This document shows, piece by piece, positions 45,691 through 55,807 of a stretch of DNA of 64,000 nucleotides. Made by a program: the position numbers and the translations under genes. How positions within the stretch are numbered: the stretch's first letter is position 1; the number at the start of each line of letters is the position of its first letter. This DNA comes from Lonicera japonica. Lineage: Eukaryota > Streptophyta > Magnoliopsida > Dipsacales > Caprifoliaceae. The stretch lies in the NCBI GenBank assembly GCA_021464415.1, contig CM038471.1, forward strand, positions 77,420,414-77,484,413. The letters run 5' to 3'. The notes beneath the pieces were generated by a model. That model searched no databases, had not been told where the DNA came from, and worked only from the letters and a program-made list of their open reading frames with translations.

Positions 45691-48050
45691 TATATATATA
45701 TATATATATTGAGAGAGAGAGTTAAGAGTTGAACGTAATCATTGATAGACGTGTCAGATGAATGAAAGTAACAGATGGACTTGACAAATTTGAGAAAACA
45801 TCTGTAACTAATGCTAGCAATATTCATATTTGATTTCGATTTGTTAATCAACGGATCTAACAAATTTGGATAAATAAATTACGGATATCTGACCATATCC
45901 GAGTGGATTCAAATCGATTTATGCCAGAACTCCGATACATTACAGGCCAATGTACAACATCAATTTGTGCATGCATGTCTTTTCCATTAGTAATACGGCA
46001 CTTTTATTTGTTAATTTAAATATATCAATAACTTATTTTCGCACAAAAAAGGAGACAAGTGTGCAATCCTCTTTACTTTTTGATAACTATTTTAAAGAGA
46101 GTAAAGATAAATGAAACACGTGACCTTCTAATTAAAGGTTTAGGTCCGGTGTCACTAAGACAAAACTCTTAATTTTTTTTTCTCTTGCATATTATCAGGA
46201 AAATTAAATTCAAACTTAAAATATTTACAGGTTGAGAACAATTTTCAAATCTTTATTCAATAAAAGGATACACCCCTTTTTTAATGACAATTATACCCTT
46301 ATTATATTTTTTTATTACCTAACTTCACTAACTAATTCGGCCACTACTGCCCACCGGAGCTCCGGTGATCATTGTCGTACTTTCAACAACGACACGGGAG
46401 TTCCGGAAAGAATTTTTGTATAGTGTAAGACAAAGCTGTATTCAAATTTATGTCTTTAATACTTATAAATTTAGTGCAAAAATGAATTTATACAAAAAAT
46501 TATATCTTAATTTGTCTACGGGAGTTGTTTCTTGAGGGTTGAGATCTGGGCACCAACCTTTAGGTTAGAAGCCCAGCCCGAGTTATAAGCAAACTGTGTC
46601 CTCCAGCCCAGCCCAACATTAATGACATAATGAAGTCTACCTAGAAATGTGAGCGCATCATAAAACTCAAATAGCATCTCAACCTCAAGGTAACAGGAAA
46701 TGTCAATCTGCGCTTGAAGCTATTGTCGCTAGAGATATCTATTTTTTTAACCGGATATTAATTAAATTATGATACTAAAAGTTTAATGAATTTTTTTTTT
46801 GACATTCTCACTGTTAGAGAAAAATATGTAATTAATTAAACTTGAATTCGCAATCTCAAGAATAATAGTAAGATTTTTCAATTATATTATTGAGCCAACA
46901 ACATATGTATGTTTTGTTCTTACCATCTTAGATTAATTCATATGTACGTGAAAATAACGAGTACAGAGTATGCATGAAAAGTGTGTCCATGTCTAATTAG
47001 TATATAAACCATTTTTTTTTTCAAAAAAATAAAAAATAAAAAAAATTGTGACAGAATTTGTCCCATTTTTTAACTACAAGTGATTCAACTACATCCCTAC
47101 AAAAAATGGAGGAGGTTATTGAGACATGAACTTGCGCCTTCCGAGTTAGTGGATGTTTTTCAAACCACTTTTTGTTTGGAGTTTTTACATTTTATTTGAA
47201 GATGATTCATGATTAGTTCAAATCTTCTTCTTCTTTTTTTTTTCCTTTTATTAAAATAGATATGCTTATTTAGTCGAGTTTGTAACTACTATTTAGTAAA
47301 CACGATTTTATTTATGCTTTAGACATATAATTAAATCCGATGTGGATTTGGGTTAAGGTTAAATCCGGTCCTATTTGACTCAATATGACCTGATTTAGTA
47401 CATTGACTATATCAAAAAAAGAAGTAATTAGTCGATGAACTCTTAATTTGAGATATTTTATAAGATCCACACTTTATCTCAAGTGATTAAGTGTGTGGTA
47501 TTTCACAGGGGGGCGGTTCAATCCCCCTCCCATTATATTCCCCTACGAACCACTCGAATTTATCATTACTAGCTTGTTTCAAAAAAAATTTACTTTGAAT
47601 TTGAGACATTTAAAAGAAAATAAATAAATAAAAGGAGACAATCAGTTTAGGACAAAATATTTATTAAATGCAAAATACCAAGTAAATACAACTTATTAGA
47701 ATAAACAAAATCTTCATGCATGTCCATCCAAGTGCATGAGCTCAACAAGGGTGAACGTGTAACTTGTGAAATATGTCCCCTAATACCTGCAGGCCGGTGC
47801 ATGCATACTCACCAACTCCTCTTGTTCTCTTATGCAAAACAGGTCCATAATCATCCTTACCCTAGAATTCTATAATGAGTATGCAAACAATATTCAACCA
47901 AACAAAAAGTAGCCCTCAATTCACAACCCCATCAAGATCGGACAACGCCAAAAACTCTCTCTCTATCTCTCTCAAATACAATATTGTCTCCATCTGTTAA
48001 AGATAGGCATGCATATATGTAACCCTCCTAAAAATAAACAAGCTAGCACC
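45691..48050. other. AT-rich intergenic DNA between the MITEs and the protease-like gene
   Basis: A GC-richer patch at 46520-46740 (AAGCCCAGCCCGAG, CAGCCCAGCCCAAC) looks like an old repeat, but I could not classify it. GGGCGGTTCAATCCCCCTCC near 47513 resembles a tRNA T-arm/B box with CTCAAGTGATTAAGTGTG upstream, possibly a SINE relic. No gene is supported. Confidence 0.35.
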
Positions 48051-48061
48051 AAAACTTGCCA

Positions 48062-48078
48062 CCCTATATATTATAAAG
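48062..48078 (+). promoter_or_regulatory. TATA box of the EDGP/GIP-like gene
   Basis: CCTATATATTATAAAGG lies about 70-85 bp before the start codon, the expected position for a plant core promoter with a short 5' UTR. Confidence 0.6.
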
Positions 48079-48146
48079 GCGTCACACTTAAAACCCTATC
48101 CTACACCATTCTATCCTTTCTTAATTAGCCTTGGCTCTTGTACCTA

Positions 48147-49424
48147 ATGGCTTCCACTCTTCACTCTCTTCTCGTCATCTTCTTCTCTCTTTGCCCTCTT
48201 ATCTTTGGCTCTACACCCCGTTATACTTCTCAGTTCAAGCCTAATGGTGTTGTTTTACCCATAAGCAAAGATGGTGCGACGGGTCTTTATGTGACCAACA
48301 TCAAGAAGAGAACTCCTCTTTTATCGGTACCATTTCTCGTTGATCTGAACGGCCAGTTCTTGTGGGTTAATTGCGAGCAACATTACCTATCATCAACCTA
48401 TAAAGCTCCGGTCTGCCACTCGACCCAGTGCTCTCGAGCCGGGAACCACTACTGCCACAAGTGTGTGTCCCCGGCTCGACCTGGTTGCCATAACAACACT
48501 TGTGGGGTCATTGCTCAAAACCCTCTCAATGACCGGCATGCCATCAGTGAGCTCGCACAAGATGTTCTGTCAATCCAGTCGATCCAAGGGTCCAAGACCG
48601 GTCCCATGGTTACTATCCCTCAGTATATCTTTGCTTGTGCACCTTCCTTTTTGTTACAAGGACCGCTACCCCAAAACGTTCAAGGAGTGGCCGGACTAGG
48701 GCATTCCCCAGTTTCCCTACCAACACAACTCGCTTCGCACTTTGGGTTTCAACAAAAATTTGCTTTATGCCTACCCCCTTCAAATAAAAATAAACCTAAT
48801 GGGGCCATTTTGTTTGGAAACTTTCCCCAGAACCTACTTCCAGGGCTTGACTTGTCCAATCCTGGAACCTCCACCCCACTAACCATAGGGGCGCAGGGCG
48901 AGTACCACGTACAAGTAAAATCAATAAAAATAAATAACAAGTTTGTACCAACTAATCCATCGATCCTCTCAACAAACAAACCAACCACGATTAGTACAAC
49001 TGCCATTTACACCATTCTTGAGCACTCCATTTTCCAAGCAGTCACTCAGTTCTTTGCAAATGAGTTAATTGGGGTGGACAAGGTGAATCAGGTGGCGCCA
49101 TTTGGGGTGTGCTTTAACTCAAACAAGTTGACCAACAGCCCGACCGGTCCTAAGGTTCCTAGTGTTGATCTTGTCATGCAGAACCAGAACACAGTTTGGA
49201 GGATCTTAGGCGCAAACTTGATGGTGCAGGCGAAACCTGGTGTGTCATGTCTAGGGTTTGTGGATGGAGGGTTGAATCCTAGGTCTCCTATTGTCATAGG
49301 GGCATACCAACTTGAGGATAATCTTCTTCAATTTGATTTGGCCAAGTCTAGGTTGGGTTTTAGCTCATCCTTGTTGTCTAAAGGTACTAGTTGTGCTAAT
49401 TTCAACTTCACCTCCAATCCATAG
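48147..49424 (+). CDS. Aspartic-protease-like protein of the EDGP / GIP / TAXI (basic 7S globulin) family
   Basis: Intronless, 425 residues, starting at the ATG at 48147; the frame is open a little further upstream but without an earlier ATG. A hydrophobic N-terminus (about residues 2-22, ending LIFGS) is a typical secretion signal, so the product is likely apoplastic. The pepsin-like fold is recognised by VTNIKKRTPLLSVPFLVDLN, FLWVNCEQ, a Cys-rich insert near residues 85-120, GVAGLGHSPVSLPTQL, ALCLPPS and, near the C-terminus, LLQFDLAKSRLGFSSSLL. The first catalytic motif is VDLNGQ in place of DTGS, and the second site has TILEHSIF with no DTG/DSG. It is therefore almost certainly not a protease, as is known for this inhibitor/receptor-like family, whose members bind microbial glucanases or xylanases. 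Which ligand this protein binds cannot be told from sequence. Confidence 0.93.
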   Translation: MASTLHSLLVIFFSLCPLIFGSTPRYTSQFKPNGVVLPISKDGATGLYVTNIKKRTPLLSVPFLVDLNGQFLWVNCEQHYLSSTYKAPVCHSTQCSRAGNHYCHKCVSPARPGCHNNTCGVIAQNPLNDRHAISELAQDVLSIQSIQGSKTGPMVTIPQYIFACAPSFLLQGPLPQNVQGVAGLGHSPVSLPTQLASHFGFQQKFALCLPPSNKNKPNGAILFGNFPQNLLPGLDLSNPGTSTPLTIGAQGEYHVQVKSIKINNKFVPTNPSILSTNKPTTISTTAIYTILEHSIFQAVTQFFANELIGVDKVNQVAPFGVCFNSNKLTNSPTGPKVPSVDLVMQNQNTVWRILGANLMVQAKPGVSCLGFVDGGLNPRSPIVIGAYQLEDNLLQFDLAKSRLGFSSSLLSKGTSCANFNFTSNP

Positions 49425-49523
49425 ATGAAAGTGTAGAGATGAGAGGGTGGTTTGTTGATAAAATGGAGATATAAGGCTGTGTTTGTTTTTGTTTTTCTTT
49501 GTTGCATGTAGGTGTTTGTCATT

Positions 49524-49529
49524 AATAAA
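49524..49529 (+). terminator. Candidate polyadenylation signal of the EDGP/GIP-like gene
   Basis: AATAAA about 100 bp after the stop codon, preceded by a TTTGTTTTTGTTTTTC far-upstream-like element. Confidence 0.5.
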
Positions 49530-52500
49530 TGGCCGTCTTCGTATTTGATGGCCTTTGAGTGTGCTTTTACATAGAGGGGAAAATTCTCTAGATTTTATTT
49601 GTGATGATTGAATATTTAGAAAAAAAATTAAGATTTTATTAGTAATGGACATCGTAATTATATATGGTAAATTAGTCAAATGCAGCAATTCATCAAATTC
49701 AAAAGAAAATTAAATGAGTCAAAATTACCATTCATAAATTATAAATACACTAATTCTATGGGGACGTATAATTTATATAGGAAAAAAAATCTAACATTTC
49801 TAATACGATCAACGTATCTATTGGTTAGATCTAATTAAACGAATAATCACTAAGTTGATATATCACTTAATGTCAAATAAATGTGTCAATGTTGAAATAC
49901 TACGAAATAAGGATCTGCTAGCTTTCATTGATCATTGGTAACGTACTAAAACATCTACTTAATATTTTCATTAAATATAATCCCATAAATAAAAGAAAAG
50001 GCATTTACTCAATAAATTCTTTTTTCAAATAATGATATTAATGTCGTATAAAATTCTCATTTTGTTTCTATTATTTTACCCTAAAAACTAGTTTTCAAGC
50101 CAAATACCATATATATATATACATACAAAAATATAATACGAAACTATTATATACATAATTTAAATTTTACTTGTGTAGAACCAACACTCATAAAATAGTG
50201 TAGGGAACAACGTTGTGAATTTACTTATTAAGAAAAACAATTATTTTTATCTTATATCCATAAATATATAACGTGCATGTTTAATGCATGAGGGTATATA
50301 ACAATGATATAATACTTGGCCATTTAAGTTGCTTTTTTTGAATGATCATGGTAAAGTTTTATCATTGCCTTTCAAGAAGCTAAGTATTCTCGTATAAAAA
50401 TTCTAAGATTTAAAACAAAAAAAAATAGTGTTTTGCATAAGAATTTCTGCATTATCTAATATATGTCGAGACATTATTATTTTTGAACGAGTCTTAATTA
50501 AAATGTACGTGACCTTATTCTTTCCATTAGTCTCCTATTTCAACCTACAAATCTATTTCACTTCAAAATACCAAGGATTATATAGAATATTTCAAATATA
50601 TATTACTCTTTACCACAAACAAATTTTAAAACTTTATCATGTTTTATCATGTCAACCATTCAAAGTAGACATCAACAATCCTCCAATAGTACAAATTAAG
50701 GTTAAAACATGTTGAATGTATGTAGAAACCCGTATGAATTCAAACATAAAAAAGAGAAGGTATATATTATTACAGTTCGCGATACTTTGCTTCTGTTAAA
50801 TAATGTAATATATTTGCATATTTTGCTTTTGTTCAACAATGCAATATATTTGCATGAAAATCTCTGCAAAAGTGTATGGAAAGAACGTTGCAAGAAGTTA
50901 GGAGAGATGAAACAATTTGTCTAAATCCAACAAAAATGAGGAGAAAATGTAATCAATTAAATTTATATTCATCCTTACAAATTAGGCTTATAAATAGGTG
51001 GGAAATGAAGATGTGAGGAAATAAACGGAGCCAATAAGAATGAAAGGAGACCAACAATTAACATTTTAGCATAAACCTTCAATACCATAATGAACATTGA
51101 TATTGAAGAATACGCACGCAACGGTGCATAAATCAAGTAGATATTTGTTGAGAATACATAAGTGTAATAATTATATGCCAAAATATATATCAACAATTGT
51201 AAAATTAATTCTTAATTACGAGACACGTGGCGCTTAAAAAGGAGGTCCTTCTCATTCCTCCCATTTTATAATATTAGTATTAGATTAGATTATAAAACAT
51301 CCATTTTGAACTAGTTTGAAACTAAGATAAAAAGAAAAAAAAAGGAATTTCAATGCGAAAAGGCCAAGAATTAACTAAAGTTTTGTGAGAAGAAGGGTTA
51401 GCTCAGTAATAGGCATCCTCTACCTTTGTCTTAAGGTGCGAGGAGAATTTATTCTTTCTTTGTAGAGTTAAGGCAGATATTTAGACTTTAATTATTTTTA
51501 GAAAAAAACACTAAAGTTGTGTTTATTCTTTCCTGAAAAATAATGTTTAAATCTTCTTGTTTTAGAGACAATCAAATTATAATTATCCTTCCTCTAATTA
51601 TTTTGACGAGTCATTTAAGTCTTGAGTATCACTAATGTATTATAATATGGCTTCGGGTTTCAAAGTTATCTACTAAAATTGCCTTCAACCTTTTTTCAAA
51701 CCACGTCCCGAATCAAACTAAAATAGATGTTGAAAGCACCAGGGAAAATTACTACTCGAATAAAAAGATATTTGGAATAAATAGAATGATGAACACATGC
51801 AATTTCCCAAAGTAGAAATGCAACAGCAATTGAGAGAAAGAGCAAAATAAAATTAGCTAAGATCAAAAGTACTACTAATTTAATATTCAGCAAATCAATA
51901 AAACATGGGGATGTAGCTCAGACATGCGGTGCTTTCTTATGGGATTTGGGTGGTGTTTTCTTATAGTGGAATGATGAACAATCAAAGAAGGGTACTATGG
52001 TCACAGAAAAATAACTTTAGTTGTCAAATATTCTTTACTCGCTAAAATATGTAAAATGGTACTCAAAGTTCAATTACCAGAAATTTTAGTACATAACTAA
52101 TTACGGTGAATTATTGGTACCCAAAATCCAAATGATCGACCATATTTTAAAATTGATATTAGGTTAGTTAGCCCTAATCACAAGAGGTTGTCCAATGGCT
52201 TATTTACTACTAGATATCGGCGAATGGTTCGAGAACATCCTGAATTTCAATCCCGTCAAGTATAAAATCATTGTAACTAGCAATATGCTGAGATTCATGA
52301 GCGGTATTAATCCTACATCCTATTAATGTAGGACACTTTGTGGGAGATTAAAGAATAAAAAAAACTTTTGTGAACTAGTTAAAGTTATATAATTGAACCT
52401 TTTGAACGTAACATTCTAATTGTTGGGATTTTTAATTTATTGTTATTTACACAGGCCATACGTTGGTGTTTGACTATGAAAGAGGGGGAGGAAAAGGGAT

Positions 52501-53183
52501 CTGGGGTTCTGTGGATTAAACCGTCCCTTTGCCAACTTTACTATACCTAGGGATATAGACTTATATGGGAGTGATGATTGATGTTACAATTACAACTTAT
52601 GAAGCTCGAAAACTATTACGATTGGGGAAGGCGAGAATGCTATTACAACATGCAATAAGGATTACAGTTGCATTTACAACTTGTGAAACTTGAACACTAT
52701 ATTAATAGGGAATTGTGAGATTGATCGAAATGCTATATTGCAGGGATGACGACAAATGTTACACTTGCAATTGATGAAACTCGATGATGAAACTTTCAGG
52801 TCTCGAGTGGAATTCTTTTATTGCTTTTGGGAAGAGCTAGATGCCATCTCACTCATTTTTTAATTATTTTTTTTATGAAAATTGGAAAAGATGATTTATG
52901 TAATAAATATTATTAACAAAATTTAATTATTTACCACTTAAAAAATAACCTTTTCTTGTAATTAAAAGAAGGACGTCCCCATAAATGCTTATAAATCAAA
53001 CAAATCAAATGATTATTAAGGCCAAATATGAAATTAACACGAAGAATGAATTCTTGTGTTTTATAATTCCACAAAAAGAAGATAGTACATTATATTCACA
53101 TGTTATCACTATTCATTCTCACACGATTAAGATAGTTCAAAATCCGTAAAGGTAGTGTTAAAAATCTCTTTGATGAACAGTTG
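49530..53183. other. AT-rich intergenic DNA with minor repeats
   Basis: A roughly 40-bp duplication containing TTTTGCTTTTGTTCAACAATG lies at about 50785-50870 (first 20 bases diagnostic). Degenerate repeats of TTACAACTTATGAAGCTCG type lie at 52580-52795. Short tRNA-like words are near 51396 and 51907. No frame has family similarity or splice support. Confidence 0.35.
51907..51942 (+). pseudogene. Possible tRNA-Ala 5' fragment
   Basis: GGGGATGTAGCTCAGA equals the first 16 bases I recall for plant tRNA-Ala, including the A box start. After that the similarity fades and there is no T-arm, so it is at most a fragment or a SINE relic. Confidence 0.25.
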
Positions 53184-53186
53184 TTA

Positions 53187-53698
53187 GAGCATCTTTAATG
53201 CAAAAATGGGTTGGAGAACTTCAAACCATGGACATATAAGCATACCTTTCATATGTGGCGCAAAAAAAATTATTAATAGACCGGTCTTAAAAAAATCTCC
53301 AATGCAATTGTCCTAAAGATTATCGATTAGGAAATTCATGAAAATAAAATTAATAACTTTATATGCAATACGAATCTTGCTATTTGGTAGATCTTGATTC
53401 AAACTTTTCAAAAATATAATATTTATTAAAAAAATATTATAAAATAAAAGTTAAAATATTTAAAAAATTGAAAAATAAAAGTAGGTAGACATAAAACATG
53501 ATGTAACATTAAGATATAGTCTAAGAGATCATCTAAAAATAGAAAGTCACCTTTACAATGTCTATTATAATTTTTGCTGAATAAACTTGATAGTCATTAT
53601 TGTTACTTGTATTGAAAAAAAAAAATTTAGAACTTTATCTATCTATTTTATGTGGCATCTTATTTTTTTCTCAATTGATGATTGCATTGGAGATGCTC
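53187..53698. mobile_element. Harbinger-type MITE with TTA target duplication
   Basis: The termini GAGCATCTTTAATGCAA and TTGCATTGGAGATGCTC are inverted repeats of a common plant type, flanked on both sides by TTA (53184-53186, 53699-53701). Subterminal AAAAAAATCTCCAATGCAAT near 53287 repeats the terminal motif. 512 bp, no transposase frame. Confidence 0.75.
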
Positions 53699-53701
53699 TT
53701 A

Positions 53702-54488
53702 GGGGTGGCTATTCTCAGTTGTATAACTCACTTGCATCTCTTAATAAAGTTTTACTATAATCTTTCACTAGAGGGATTTTTTTAATTACTTTGATTTATA
53801 AACTAATTTTATTTAAGCGCCTTTTGCTTTATTGTTAGTGATATCAAGTATTTATGTATTTTTTATCAACAAAAAAAAAAGGAAAAAAAGTACTTATGCG
53901 CTTTTAGCTTTTATTTTGATGTCTCTTTTGTCAAGGGAGAAGATAATTATATTATTCATCGTCTTGCTAAATTTATTAGGAATGTTGGTAACTTTATGGT
54001 TTAGCTAAATTTGCTAGGCAAGTTAATATAATTTATTTTTATTTTTATTTTCATTGTTACTCGTAATTTTTTTAACTAAATAATAGTCAACGTTCTACTA
54101 AAAATGAGATATTGACAATCTCACTTAACTAACATGAGGTGAGTGGGGAGTTTTTTTTTTTTTTTTATAAAATTAAGGGATAGATTTAAACCACCCTTAA
54201 TTTTTTTTTAAAAAAAAAAAACATGCAACTTTCCATAATTTTCCTCTTTTTTCACTTGTAGCATAAGATGAGAAACCTTGTTAAAAACAAAAAAAAAAAA
54301 AAAAAAAAAAGAAGGGAAAGAAAAGCAAGACAGCGGATTGACCGGTAACCTTAAAAAGCCACGTTGGGACCATTTCATTGGTTGTGAGAGGGTTCTCCTT
54401 ACCACGTGTCCCTTTACCATTTGTTGTCGTGTGTCACTCCCCCTTGGTACATTCTATTTAATTTAATACAAAATCTTTATATATTTGG
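53702..54488. other. AT-rich intergenic DNA with poly-A/T tracts
   Basis: Long homopolymers at 54150-54166 and 54288-54310, and an inverted repeat around TTAAGGGATAG...CCACCCTTAA near 54175-54200. No gene. Confidence 0.35.
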
Positions 54489-55450
54489 GGGCTATTATTA
54501 ACGCACACTATTTAACTCTCTAACACTTTATAGGTACACTTTCACTCTTCCTAACACTCCACCACTCCACATTTAATTTTAGGATTAATTAACATTCATC
54601 TAAAAATCACTCCAATCTTACTCTCTACCACTCCATTCTCTGTCATCTTCAATCTTCTTCTAGAAATCAACCCATTGCCATTAAGAATTTTTCAAAAATT
54701 TCGGTTGGAATTAAGCATTCAACTCTCTCTATAATTCAAAAAAATAAATTGCACCACTCACCCCACAAATCTTATCTTCAATCTTCTTATTTTAACTTTT
54801 TCTTTAACAATCTAATCGTTCAATTCTTTTTTTCTTGAACTTTTTTGTTATTTACTAAAAAAAGTCCCACCAGTGCACACACCATATAAAAAAAAATCTG
54901 CCATGGATGAAGGTCTACTCGGTTCTTAAGAACCGAGTGTTGTTCATCATACTCGGCCAAAAGGAACCGAGTAAAGCACAAGTCACTCGGTCCTAAGGAA
55001 CCGAGTGGAATTGGAAAAATAACCCAAAGCTTAACTCGGTTCCTTAGGACCGAGTAAGCTGTACAACACTCGGTTCCTAAGGACCGAGTAAGCTATTCAA
55101 CACTCGGTTCCTAAGGGTCGAGTAAACATTCTTCGTGTTTTGTTTTTGTTTTTTAATTTTTTTTGCATTTGTTTGTGTCCAATGATTTATAAATGAAAGA
55201 AAACGTATATCAATAACCAAAATATAAGTATCCTACTTCTTTTGAAGATGAATGATGATTTGGATGGTGGTGGTACCAACAATGATAGAGGTGGTGGCGG
55301 CAATGGTGGTGGTGATGATGATGATGAAGAAGAAGAGGCGGCAATGATGCTGGTGGTGGTGATGATGATGATGAAATTTAAAAGAGTGTTTAATATTTTA
55401 ATTATTAATTAAAAATAAAAAAAATGGTGTGTGTCAATAGAAAACATATA
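54489..55450. mobile_element. Non-autonomous TIR element with well-preserved ACTCGGTTCCT palindrome array
   Basis: CTATTATTAACGCACAC at the left end pairs imperfectly with GTGTGTGTCAATAG at the right end. A palindrome array lies at 54918-55130. It is followed by a tract of GGTGGTGGTGATGATGATG type at 55260-55375. The layout is the same as in the element at 30365-31497, and sequence is shared in the palindromes, the ATGATTTATAA block and the closing AATTATTAATTAAAAATAAA block. No protein-coding frame. It ends about 350 bp upstream of the SPCS3 start codon, so it may touch that gene's promoter. Confidence 0.72.
54918..55130. repeat. Palindromic repeat array, ACTCGGTTCCT half-sites
   Basis: Six inverted pairs in 210 bp: ACTCGGTTCTT/AAGAACCGAGT, ACTCGGCC...GGAACCGAGT, ACTCGGTCCT/AGGAACCGAGT, ACTCGGTTCCT/AGGACCGAGT twice, and ACTCGGTTCCT/AGGGTCGAGT. 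Spacers such as AAGCTGTACAAC and AAGCTATTCAAC are also related. The same spacers and sites appear, more eroded, at 30770-30985. Confidence 0.85.
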
Positions 55451-55807
55451 TATTATTAATAAGACCCAACTCGCTCAAGGTTAAAATTATTTAATTAATA
55501 AGTAAATAATAATTTTTTAATTTTTAATTTTAAATTATATTTATATATACATATAAATACATAGATAAAAAATAAAAATAACGTGTAGACGCATGGCCTG
55601 CCGTAAAGTAAAGAAAATGAAAGAAAAAAAAAACGGAAAAGATTTAAAGCTGTAGATTAGAGCCCTGTCCTTCTCAGTAGTGTTCTTGGCCTCTGTTACT
55701 AAATATACCAAATACTCATATATCCATTAAAACAAATCTGTACAAGTAAAAATCTCAATTGCAATTTTTCTGTAGAAGGAGAAAACGAAGAAGAAGAAGA
55801 AGAAGAA
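55451..55807 (+). other. SPCS3 upstream region and 5' UTR
   Basis: Contains A-rich DNA and then a less AT-biased segment from about 55640, ending in a (GAA)n run just before the ATG, as often seen in plant 5' UTRs. No clear TATA box. Confidence 0.4.

Noticed and set aside
47475..47540. tRNA gene suggested by GGGCGGTTCAATCCCCC
   Set aside because: Only the T-arm-like part fits. No acceptor stem or anticodon arm can be built, so a SINE relic at most.
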